From the NCBI GenBank assembly GCA_016281815.1, contig JAEEJK010000043.1:31207-95206 (forward strand): a stretch of 64,000 bases of DNA, read 5' to 3'. The number at the start of each line of letters is the position of its first letter. Position 1 is the stretch's first letter. The translations under genes were made by a program, and so were the position numbers. The DNA comes from Prevotella sp. GTDB taxonomy: Bacteria > Bacteroidota > Bacteroidia > Bacteroidales > Bacteroidaceae. The notes under the pieces are model-generated. The model searched no databases. It saw nothing but the letters and a program-made list of their open reading frames with translations, and had not been told where the DNA came from. Of the stretch, positions 51,301-59,555 are shown one piece after another.

Positions 51301-52139
51301 TCATACGAGGGGTTCTGGGCTACCACTTTCTTGTAGGCTTTGTAAGCCAGGTCGCGGTGACCGAGGGCAGCCTCCATTTGTCCCAAAAGGAACCACTCGC
51401 GGGCGCGCTGCTTCTTGCGCATCTCATGCTTGATCACTTTGCGCAGGTAGGGGATGGCTTTCTCATACTCGCCTGTATGGATATAGTAGTCGGCGTAGGT
51501 GTAGTCCCATTCCTTCACGGCATGGTAGTCGATGCTGTCACGGCTCATGTTGCGGATCACATCCTCAGCATCGTAGAGCCAGTCTTGCTCGATGTAGCAT
51601 TTGGCGAGCCAGGCACGGGCCTTACCGTAGATGGCAGGCTGGGTCTGATAGAGGCGGCTCATGTAAGAGAAGGTGGCGGCTGCCTCGTCGAAGGCACCTT
51701 TATGGAATTGCGAGCGGCCCATCAGCATCCAAGCCTTCCACATCATGGGGTTGTACTCGCGGCGGTTGAGCCATTCGATGTCCCGGGCGGTCTTGCGGCG
51801 GTTTTTCGTCCATTCAGGACGCTTGTTGATGCTGTGGAGTTTGATGGCCTTCTGACTCTTCTCGATGGCGCGGTCGAAGTTGCCGGACCCCAGTTGCTGA
51901 CTTTGCTTGTTGCCTACTGTGTAGAGAGGGATGATCTCTGTGAAGTTGTCCTTGTTGCCGTTCTCCTTTTCCAATGAACCGTCAATATAGGCGAGTGTGC
52001 CGTTGTAGTAGGTGTTGTACCTCGCGGTGAACGCCTGCCAGAAACGACTCTTCGCCGTGTTCTTCTTTGAAGAGCACGACGCACCCGCCAGCAGTATGAC
52101 TGCCAGCAACAGTGGAATGATGGCTTTGGTCTTTCGCAT
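48387..52139 (-). CDS. TPR lipoprotein, PorW/SprE-like (T9SS-associated), with long low-complexity repeat C-terminus
   Basis: ILLAGASCSSKKNTAKSRFWQAFTARYNTYYNGTLAYIDG; TPR array; C-terminal NNDDGFVIEDNGGNNPN, NTGVSG and VVKQERP repeats. Confidence 0.75.
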   Translation of the reverse strand: MRKTKAIIPLLLAVILLAGASCSSKKNTAKSRFWQAFTARYNTYYNGTLAYIDGSLEKENGNKDNFTEIIPLYTVGNKQSQQLGSGNFDRAIEKSQKAIKLHSINKRPEWTKNRRKTARDIEWLNRREYNPMMWKAWMLMGRSQFHKGAFDEAAATFSYMSRLYQTQPAIYGKARAWLAKCYIEQDWLYDAEDVIRNMSRDSIDYHAVKEWDYTYADYYIHTGEYEKAIPYLRKVIKHEMRKKQRAREWFLLGQMEAALGHRDLAYKAYKKVVAQNPSYELAFNARIAMTEVMAAGQAKKTISQLKRMAASDNNKDYLDQVYYAMGNVYLLEKDTANAIGAYEKGNEKSTRNGVEKGVLLLRLGDLYWEKEKFGDAQRCYGAAIGMLDKEREDYEELSHRSKILDELAPHTEAIHLQDSLLALSEMPEKERNEAIDRVIEALKKKEKEEKRNQAEAAVQQAQARNGGNMNRQQPPTTPQANQQQKGEWYFYNQMAVTQGKTAFQRQWGKRENEDNWQRANKTVVSGLFDEEGQTEAISDSLAALQTAEDSLATVQDSAQNDPHKREYYLKDIPFTEEQKEGCHAIIADGLYNSGIIFKDKFDNLRLSEKQFNRLTTSYPEFEKMDDVYYHLFLLYSRKGDTMTADSYVTLLKEKFPESQWTTILTDPNFAENSKWGEQIEDSLYAATYNAFKASRYEEVFGNAHVSETRFPLGANRDKFIFIRGLSRLNNDDADGCLEDMNDVVKNYPNSRISEMAGMIVNGVKAGKQLRGGSFDLSDVWSRRSVVLSDSDSIAARTFVADRNKDFLFILAYHPDSLNENQLLYEMARFNFTTFIVRNFDIQLVDADGIHLMEISGFRNFDEAHQYATEVHKNANVVNRMKNARTIVISSDNLELLGKQYSYDDYDEFYAKHFAPLRVNTENLLNEPAEIGYEKEPDLKKPQAEEDGDGKLPSDDGQVIDEGGFDVNEGGGQDVNVDDGLDINDEGGQNVDVEEGINVDDNEVKESNRIKGNFETPGNTGASGNTGVSRNTGVSGNTGVSSGNNQLTLPDDNTGITLPNNDDGFVIEDDRGNNPNNNDDGFVIEDNGGNNPNNNDDGFVIEDNGENNTNSNDDDGLIIDERREVKKQNPTLPPTIQSDLEQKAITLPTSTKKTTPVVKQERPVIKQERPVVKQERPVVKQEKPVVKQEKPVKKTEQKTEPINPEREDTGIEFDDGFGEEPVPATPKKEKKKEKELEDLFLDDEYYELDGF

Positions 52140-52253
52140 CTTTTATAATAACACGGAAAAGGCTTTTTTATTGCCTTTTGGTTGGATTTCATTGAGATTT
52201 TGGCAACAATGGTGACTTGTGTGACCTGCATAAGTACAAAAATCCCCATATTA

Positions 52254-52285
52254 TTTGCAATGAAAAGTAAAAAATGCTATCTTTG
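52254..52285 (+). promoter_or_regulatory. Bacteroidetes promoter TTTG-N20-TATCTTTG
   Basis: -33 TTTG at 52254-52257, -7 TATCTTTG at 52278-52285. Confidence 0.7.
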
Positions 52286-52345
52286 CACATATTACATAAC
52301 AATCTTTACCCAACTATTCATTCAGAAAACCAAAACCATAAGAAT

Positions 52346-55300
52346 ATGAAGACTACAAAACTACTGTTCCTCATGGCCATGTTGCTCATGGGAGCCATTG
52401 GTGTCCAGGCGGCAACAAAGACTGCCAAAGCCGTGTTGTCGTTTGATGGGAAGACTCTGACTTTCGAATATAACGATCAAAAGTATAATCCCCTTAGGAC
52501 TAAGGTATATATGCTTAACTCTGGTACCGAGGCTCCTGGCTGGCTTGAGAATAAAGAAACAATCACAACTGTGGTTTTCGACAGCTCATTCAGGGAAGCA
52601 ACACCCACGTCGTGCTATAAATGGTTTGAAGGGATGAGTGAACTGACGACCATCGAAATGAAGAACCCGTCGGTTTCCGACCCCTCCGCTACCAACTATA
52701 TGAATCTCAATACCTCAGAGGTGACGACGATGAACAGCATGTTCAGTGGCTGCTCAAAGTTGGAAACACTCCCTGATCTTTATCGGCTGAGTACCAGCAA
52801 TGTGACCGATATGTCGGGCATGTTTAAAAATTGTTCGGCCTTGACCAGCCTTAATTTGGCAGATCATTCTATCATGATAGATAATGAAAGAGTCAATGTT
52901 CAATCACGATTCATAACGGCGAATGTGACCACGATGGCATCCATGTTCTACAATTGCAGTAGTTTGACCAGTCTTAATCTCACCAAGTTCAACACAGATA
53001 AGGTGACCAGTATGAGAACTATGTTCTACAATTGCAGTAGCCTCACCACACTCAGATTGGGCAATTTCAACACCTCTTTGGTGGAGGATATGGGATTTAT
53101 GTTCATGAAATGCAACAAATTGCAAACAATCGTTGGCCTCGACAATTTCGATACGTCGAATGTCACCACGATGCAGCAGATGTTTGCCTGGTGTTCGGGT
53201 TTGAAGCAGTTGAATCTTCCCTTTAATACCTCAAGTGTGGAGATCATGTCATTTATGTTTGCGGAATGCACCAGTCTTGTTGCTGCCGATATCAGCAGTT
53301 TTGACTTTCCTGATCTTAACTCTTATGATTTGTTTATGGGTTGCACTGCACTATCGCAGTTGACCGTCTCTGCCACAGCGGCCAATCTGAGACCTTCTGA
53401 TGATACTCCGAACTCAGGTTCATTGATCGGCGTAGGCACAAAGTTATCTCCATGCTATCTTATTTGCGTCGGATTTACTCCTTCGCCCGAGGAAACAGGT
53501 GCAGGTTGGTTCAAATGGAAAGGTGGCTATTTTACCGAATCCTTAATTGCGATGCCATACGCTGCTTTGAAAGACAATGTTCTCACTTTCCGCTATGATG
53601 ACCAGAAAATGGCGCTTTTCAGTGCGGGGGCAGATGTATATCCTTTGAATGAGGCTCTCGTTCAGCCTGGATGGAGAGGATGCAGTGCCACCAAAGTAGT
53701 GTTTGATCCTTCGTTTGCAGAGGCAAGGCCATCGTCGTGCGCCTTTTGGTTCTATAACATGACAGAACTCGATTCTATCACGGACATGAAGTATCTCAAT
53801 ACTTCTGAGGTGACCAACATGTACATGATGTTTTCCTACTGTGATAATTTGAGGAAAGTCGATGTGAGCCATTTCAATACCTCCAAGGTGGAAAACATGA
53901 ACTACATGTTCTATGAATGTTGGAACCTGTTTAATTTGGATGTCAGCAATTTCGACTTGCCTGAGGGGAATACTTATAGTATGTTCAAAGGATCTTCCAT
54001 TAACCATCTGACTGTCCCTGAGTGTGCGGAAATCCTTAATGAGAATGCCTGCGAAGGTTTGGGCTATCAGGTAAATCCCTGGGAACTGATTTGTCCTGCC
54101 GGCTTCACTCCTGTGCCTCAGGAAGTGGATCCCGAAGGCAACTGGATCAAGTGGAAGGGCGGCTACTTCTTCGTATCGCAGATGGAGCCATACGCCGCAC
54201 TGAAAGACAGTGTGCTCACCTTCCGCTATGATGCCAAAAAGAATGAGCTTTCTGGTCAGGGAGCAAGTGTCTATAGTTTGAATGAAGGATACGATTTGCC
54301 GGACTGGACACGAAACCCATCCGTAGCTGCTAATGTGACAAAAGTGGTGTTCAATGCATCTTTCGCCAAGGTAAAACCTGTATCTTGCGCTTACTGGTTC
54401 AATCAGATGTACAAACTTAAGTCCATCGAGGGCTTGGAGTACCTCAATACCTCAGAGGTGACCACCATGGAGCAGATGTTTACATCTTGCAAAAAATTGA
54501 GGGAGGTTGATGTGAGCCATTTCAATACCTCTAAGGTGGAAAACATGAACTACATGTTCTATGAATGTTCGAATCTGTTCATCCTGGACATCAGCAATTT
54601 TGATTTGCCTACAGAAAACACGGATCAGATGTTCGTAAAATCTTCTATCAACTATCTGACAGTTCCAGTATGCGCGGAAGTCCTCAGCGCCAATGCCTGC
54701 CAGGGTATGGGTTCTCAGGAGAATCCTTGGCAACTGATATGTCCTGCCGGCTTCACCCCGGAGCCTCAGGAAACAGATCTAGATGGCAATTGGATTTTAT
54801 GGAAGGGCGGCTATTTCACGGCAGTACAGAAGGATCTATACGCCATTTTGGAAGACAATGTGCTTACCTTCATGTATGATCTCAAGAAACAAAAGTATAT
54901 AACCGATGGTTATACGGTCTTTGACTTGAATGACACGGAAACAGCCCCGGCATGGTATAATAACAGGAATGTTGTCACCAAGGTGATATTTGATGAGTCT
55001 TTCGCACGTGCCAGACCCGTCTCATGCCGCAGCTGGTTCTATGGTATGTTTAATCTTCAAAAGATTGAGGGCATTGAGAATCTGAACACATCGGAAGTGA
55101 CCACCATGCATGCCATGTTTTATGGATGTGAACGACTTGGCAAGGTTGACCTGAGTCATTTTAACACCTCAAAGGTGACCACTATGCGTAACATGTTCAA
55201 TGGGTGCACCCGACTCGAAAGTCTCGATCTGAGCCATTTCGACACCTCAAAGGTGACCACCATGTATGCTATGTTCCATGGATGCAAAGCACTCGAAAGT

Positions 55301-55999
55301 CTCGACTTGAGTCATTTTGACACTTCCTTGGTGGAGGATATGAGCTGTATGTTCATGAAAAGTAACAAGCTGACTTCTATTGAAGGCCTTGACAAGTTTG
55401 ACACGTCGAATGCGACCACCATGTATCAGATGTTTTACGAATGCAGCCATCTTCAACAAGTGGACCTGAGTCATTTCAATACCTCCAAGGTGGAAAACAT
55501 GGCATTTATGTTTATAGACTGTAGCAGCCTGACCTCTGCCAATATCAGCAACTTCGAATTCAAGGAAGGTTGTATCAACAACAACATGTTCCAGGATTGC
55601 ACCTCCTTGAACAAGCTTTATGTTTCTTCTTCAGCAGCCAACCTGCGCACTTATGACACGGGTAACGATCCTTTTGATTCCGGCTCATGTGTGGGTGTAG
55701 GCACAGAAACAACTCCCTGCATACTGATTTGTTCAGATGGCTTCAATCCTGTACCTGAGGAGGAAGATTCTGATGGCAAATGGATGAAGTGGAAGAGTGG
55801 CTATTTCATCGTTTCTCCCATGGGTGATGTCAATGAAGACGGGAGGTTGTCTGTGGCTGATGTGATGTTGACAGTCAACCGGCTGTTGGTACATCCCGTT
55901 TCCATTTTCAATGAGGGAAATGCCGATATGAATAATGACGGCAGGTTGTCTGTGGCCGACGTGATGCTGATGGTCAAGGCAATTACAGGACAACACTAA
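52346..55999 (+). CDS. BspA/DUF285-repeat surface protein with C-terminal dockerin-like repeats
   Basis: Many NTSKVTTMRNMFNGCTRLESLDLSHFDTS repeats; C-terminal MGDVNEDGRLSVADVMLTVNRLL...NADMNNDGRLSVADVMLMVKAI; start at MKTTKLLFLMAMLL. Confidence 0.9.
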   Translation: MKTTKLLFLMAMLLMGAIGVQAATKTAKAVLSFDGKTLTFEYNDQKYNPLRTKVYMLNSGTEAPGWLENKETITTVVFDSSFREATPTSCYKWFEGMSELTTIEMKNPSVSDPSATNYMNLNTSEVTTMNSMFSGCSKLETLPDLYRLSTSNVTDMSGMFKNCSALTSLNLADHSIMIDNERVNVQSRFITANVTTMASMFYNCSSLTSLNLTKFNTDKVTSMRTMFYNCSSLTTLRLGNFNTSLVEDMGFMFMKCNKLQTIVGLDNFDTSNVTTMQQMFAWCSGLKQLNLPFNTSSVEIMSFMFAECTSLVAADISSFDFPDLNSYDLFMGCTALSQLTVSATAANLRPSDDTPNSGSLIGVGTKLSPCYLICVGFTPSPEETGAGWFKWKGGYFTESLIAMPYAALKDNVLTFRYDDQKMALFSAGADVYPLNEALVQPGWRGCSATKVVFDPSFAEARPSSCAFWFYNMTELDSITDMKYLNTSEVTNMYMMFSYCDNLRKVDVSHFNTSKVENMNYMFYECWNLFNLDVSNFDLPEGNTYSMFKGSSINHLTVPECAEILNENACEGLGYQVNPWELICPAGFTPVPQEVDPEGNWIKWKGGYFFVSQMEPYAALKDSVLTFRYDAKKNELSGQGASVYSLNEGYDLPDWTRNPSVAANVTKVVFNASFAKVKPVSCAYWFNQMYKLKSIEGLEYLNTSEVTTMEQMFTSCKKLREVDVSHFNTSKVENMNYMFYECSNLFILDISNFDLPTENTDQMFVKSSINYLTVPVCAEVLSANACQGMGSQENPWQLICPAGFTPEPQETDLDGNWILWKGGYFTAVQKDLYAILEDNVLTFMYDLKKQKYITDGYTVFDLNDTETAPAWYNNRNVVTKVIFDESFARARPVSCRSWFYGMFNLQKIEGIENLNTSEVTTMHAMFYGCERLGKVDLSHFNTSKVTTMRNMFNGCTRLESLDLSHFDTSKVTTMYAMFHGCKALESLDLSHFDTSLVEDMSCMFMKSNKLTSIEGLDKFDTSNATTMYQMFYECSHLQQVDLSHFNTSKVENMAFMFIDCSSLTSANISNFEFKEGCINNNMFQDCTSLNKLYVSSSAANLRTYDTGNDPFDSGSCVGVGTETTPCILICSDGFNPVPEEEDSDGKWMKWKSGYFIVSPMGDVNEDGRLSVADVMLTVNRLLVHPVSIFNEGNADMNNDGRLSVADVMLMVKAITGQH

Positions 56000-56419
56000 T
56001 CATCCTTCTAATAGCATCAGCAGCTCGTCTTTGATCTGGTCGGGCACGCTGATGCCGCGAAGGATGAGGCTGCGGTTCCACGCTGGCACCTCCTCAGGAC
56101 GCAACGTGGTGAGCACTTCCTCAAACAACTCGGCTTCTTCGTCGGTATAGCTGTCACTGCGGCGACCGGCAAAGGAGTCGAGTTCTTCGTCTTCAAAATA
56201 TTCAATGGGTTTCACGGAGGCTTCCATCATGCAAACCTGCTCGCAACGTGTGTCATGGCCGTTACAGGTGTCGCACGAAGGCCCTTCGGTGATGCTCTTG
56301 CCATCGTCTTTGGAGAGCCAGCCCAAAAGTGCGGCTATGCCTCCAAGGAGGACAAGGGCAATGAGCAGGATGGCAACAGCACCTATACCTGCAAAAATGA
56401 CCATCGTGATAGTGCTCAT
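56000..56419 (-). CDS. Hypothetical small membrane protein with Cys motif (CDTCNGHDTRCEQVC)
   Basis: N-terminal TM; 4-bp overlap with aroA. Confidence 0.65.
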   Translation of the reverse strand: MSTITMVIFAGIGAVAILLIALVLLGGIAALLGWLSKDDGKSITEGPSCDTCNGHDTRCEQVCMMEASVKPIEYFEDEELDSFAGRRSDSYTDEEAELFEEVLTTLRPEEVPAWNRSLILRGISVPDQIKDELLMLLEG

Positions 56420-57669
56420 GCCTCTTCCTCAATGACAAAACCGGCAGATCGCAGGTGGTCCCAATACTGGGGGTATGACTTCGTCACTACAGATGGATTG
56501 TTGATGCGTAGATCAGGGAAACGCAGGGCTGCGGGGGCAAAGGCGAGTGCCATGCGGTGGTCATCGTAGGTTTCAATCACCGGGTGAATGTCTGCTTGGC
56601 AACGGCTGCCGTCCCAGATGAGGTCGTTGTCGGCATTGCTCTTCACCACATACCCCAATTTGGCCAACTCGCGCTTGAGTGCCTCAATGCGGTCGGTCTC
56701 CTTGATGCGCAGGGTGCCCAGACCACGGAAATGGAAGGGGATATCCTTCAGGGCACAGGTCACAATCATGGTCTGAGCCAAATCGGGCTGGTTGACGAGA
56801 TTGTATTCCATCCGTGGTAGTTTGATGGGGTGACTGCTCAGTGTGACGGTGGTGGGAACTCCTTTGTCGAGCACACCGAACTTGGTGCGAACACCAAGAA
56901 GACTCATCAGATAACGCACCACCGAGTCACCTTGGCGCGATCCGTCGGTGAGACCTTCCAATTTCACCTGATATTCGCCATCGCTCAATGCCACCATCTC
57001 ATACCAATAGGAAGCGGCACTCCAGTCATTCTCAATGAAATAGGGGGTGGGGCGGTAGGGACGGGCACTCACCCGAATGGTATTGGGACCTGTCCACTCT
57101 ACCTCGGCTCCAAAGTCACGCATCGTGCAGAGTGTGAGGTCAATATAGGGACGGGAGATGATGCTGCCGGTCAAACGAAGTTCCATGCCTTGGCGCATCG
57201 CGGCTCCGGCGATGAGCATCGCGGAGATGAACTGAGAACTCACGTTGCCTTCCATTTCGACGGCACCGCCTTCCAACTGCCTGCCGCGGATGCGAAGTGG
57301 GGGATAACCCTCCGCTCCCACATACTCGATGTCGGCTCCGAGACGGCGGAGGGCCTCCACGAGGATGCCGATGGGACGGTGCTGCATACGCTCCGTTCCA
57401 GTGATGACGTGCTCACCGCTGTCGGTGACAGCCAGATAGGCGGTCATGAAACGCATGGCTGTTCCTGCTGCCTTGATGTCAATGGTGTAAGGCATGTCGC
57501 GCAGTGCGCGCACGATCACTTCCGTGTCGTCACAGTCGGAGAGGTTGGCGGGCATCTGGTTCCCTCCGGTGAGAGCATGTATCACCAGCGCACGGTTGCT
57601 GATGCTTTTTGAGGCTGGCAACTTGATGGAGGTGTCAAGTGCCTCCGGTGCCGTTATCTTGTATCGCAT
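56416..57669 (-). CDS. aroA: 3-phosphoshikimate 1-carboxyvinyltransferase (EPSP synthase)
   Basis: LPASKSISNRALVIHAL, GTAMRFMTAYLAV, IKETDRIEALKRELAKLG, TYDDHRMALAFA. Confidence 0.95.
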   Translation of the reverse strand: MRYKITAPEALDTSIKLPASKSISNRALVIHALTGGNQMPANLSDCDDTEVIVRALRDMPYTIDIKAAGTAMRFMTAYLAVTDSGEHVITGTERMQHRPIGILVEALRRLGADIEYVGAEGYPPLRIRGRQLEGGAVEMEGNVSSQFISAMLIAGAAMRQGMELRLTGSIISRPYIDLTLCTMRDFGAEVEWTGPNTIRVSARPYRPTPYFIENDWSAASYWYEMVALSDGEYQVKLEGLTDGSRQGDSVVRYLMSLLGVRTKFGVLDKGVPTTVTLSSHPIKLPRMEYNLVNQPDLAQTMIVTCALKDIPFHFRGLGTLRIKETDRIEALKRELAKLGYVVKSNADNDLIWDGSRCQADIHPVIETYDDHRMALAFAPAALRFPDLRINNPSVVTKSYPQYWDHLRSAGFVIEEEA

Positions 57670-57930
57670 GATGGGTGTTTTTTGCTTTAGCGGCTGCGAA
57701 ATTACAAAGATTTTATGAAAATTCCAATAATAAATGCTTTTTCTATCCCTGTCAACCTTAAAAAATGTTTACGTTGACACCTGATTTGCGACAATCTCCC
57801 AACAATCATTCAAATAATCCGAAATGCGCGTGATTTCTTTCTCCTATTTCTTCTGCTGGTAAATTTGGCCGTTTCAATAATAATTAATAATTTTGCAAAA
57901 ATTATTCTACAAACCTTGACATAACGCACT

Positions 57931-59436
57931 ATGGACCAACTACACCTGAAGATGAATGCTAACCCAGTGGTGGCATTCCTGCAAAAAGATCCCGAAGAGT
58001 TCACCAAGTCCGACATCATCCGCTTCATTTCTGAAAACGAGGTCCGGATGGTCAATTTCATGTATCCGGGCGGAGACGGAAAACTCAAGACACTCAATTT
58101 CGTCATCACCGACGGGGCATACCTCGATACCATCCTGACCTGTGGGGAGAGGGTGGATGGCAGCAGCCTGTTCTCCTTTGTTGAGGCTGGAAGCAGCGAC
58201 CTCTATGTGATTCCAAGATATGCGACCGCCTTTCTGGATCCCTTTGCAGAGATTCCCACGCTTTGCATGCTCTGCTCATTCTTTGACAAGGATGGGGCTT
58301 TGCTGGCAAGCGCTCCGGAACAGACACTGGCCAAAGCATGCCGGTCGTTCACGAAAGTGACGGGAATGGAGTTTCATGCCATGGGCGAACTGGAGTATTA
58401 CGTCATTTTCGGCGATGACGGACGCTTCCCCGCCATCGACCAGCATGGCTACCATGAGTCTGCTCCCTACGCCAAGGCAAACGAGTTCCGTGCCAAGTGC
58501 ATGCTCTACATCGCCCAGACCGGTGGACAGATCAAATATGGTCACTCCGAGGTGGGCAACTTCATCCTCAACGACAAGGTGTATGAACAGAATGAGATAG
58601 AGTTTCTGCCGGTCAGGGCAGAGAAGGCTGCCGACCAGTTGATGCTCGCCAAATGGGTCATCCGCAATTTGGCCTACCGCATGGGGTTGGAAGTCACTTT
58701 CGCCCCAAAGATCACGGCAGGGAAGGCGGGTTCAGGTCTGCATATCCACATGCGGATGATGCGCGACGGGCACAACTGCATGTTGCATGAGGGCAGACTC
58801 AGTGATGACGCTCGCCGTATGATTGCTGGAATGATGAAACTGGCGCCCAGCATCACCGCATTCGGCAACAAGAATCCCATGTCGTATTTCCGCCTCGTAC
58901 CTCATCAGGAGGCGCCCACCAATGTGTGCTGGGGCGACCGCAACAGGTCGGTGCTCGTACGGGTGCCACTGGGTTGGAGTTCGGGAGTTGACATGTGCCA
59001 CACAGCCAATCCTGCACAGCAGGTCAGCCAGGTGGACACTTCGATGAAACAGACCGTGGAGATGCGCTCGCCCGACGGGTCGGCTGACCTCTACCAGTTG
59101 ATTGCCGGACTATGCGTGGCATGCCGCTGGGGATTTGAGATGGAAGATGCCCTGAAGGTGGCTGAGCGCACCTACGTCAATGTGAATATCCATGATGAAG
59201 CCAATCGTGAGAAACTCGCCCAACTCGCCCAACTGCCCGACAGTTGTGCCGCCTCAGCCGATTGTCTGGAGCAGCAGCGGGAGTATTATGAGCGCGATGG
59301 CGTGTTCAGTCCGGCGATGATCGACAGCATCATCAGCCAACTCAGGTCATACAATGACCGCACTCTCCGCAAGGACATCGGACATGACCTGAAAAAGGTG
59401 CTCAACCTCGTCCAAACTTATTTCCACTGCGGATAA
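57931..59436 (+). CDS. Glutamine synthetase
   Basis: DGSSLFSFVEAGSSDLYVIP, EFMAMGELEYY-type motif, AGKAGSGLHIHMRM, FGNKNPMSYFRLVPHQEAP. Confidence 0.92.
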   Translation: MDQLHLKMNANPVVAFLQKDPEEFTKSDIIRFISENEVRMVNFMYPGGDGKLKTLNFVITDGAYLDTILTCGERVDGSSLFSFVEAGSSDLYVIPRYATAFLDPFAEIPTLCMLCSFFDKDGALLASAPEQTLAKACRSFTKVTGMEFHAMGELEYYVIFGDDGRFPAIDQHGYHESAPYAKANEFRAKCMLYIAQTGGQIKYGHSEVGNFILNDKVYEQNEIEFLPVRAEKAADQLMLAKWVIRNLAYRMGLEVTFAPKITAGKAGSGLHIHMRMMRDGHNCMLHEGRLSDDARRMIAGMMKLAPSITAFGNKNPMSYFRLVPHQEAPTNVCWGDRNRSVLVRVPLGWSSGVDMCHTANPAQQVSQVDTSMKQTVEMRSPDGSADLYQLIAGLCVACRWGFEMEDALKVAERTYVNVNIHDEANREKLAQLAQLPDSCAASADCLEQQREYYERDGVFSPAMIDSIISQLRSYNDRTLRKDIGHDLKKVLNLVQTYFHCG

Positions 59437-59482
59437 AAACTTAACTCCTTCAACTCGACCGAGTTGAAGGAGTTAAGTTTTT
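59435..59482 (+). terminator. Strong rho-independent terminator after glutamine synthetase
   Basis: aaaaacttaactccttcaactc-gacc-gagttgaaggagttaagttttt. Confidence 0.92.
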
Positions 59483-59498
59483 TAGACATTCGGATTAT

Positions 59499-59552
59499 AA
59501 TTTTCAATTTTCAATTTTCAATTTTCAATTTTCAATTTTCAATCTTCAATTG
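59499..59552 (-). repeat. Heptamer array
   Basis: TTTTCAA repeats ending at the stop of 59556-61634. Confidence 0.9.
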
Positions 59553-59555
59553 AAA

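Noticed and set aside
56230-56310. Cysteine motif CDTCNGHDTRCEQVC as a new metal centre protein
   Set aside because: Only a few cysteines in a small membrane protein; too little evidence beyond listing it as hypothetical.
59435-59482. Possible third MITE-like copy (cttaactccttcaactc...gagttgaaggagttaag)
   Set aside because: Shares GGAGT/CAACT words with the elements but is a simple perfect stem with 4-nt loop and T-tract after a stop codon: a standard terminator without flanking duplication.
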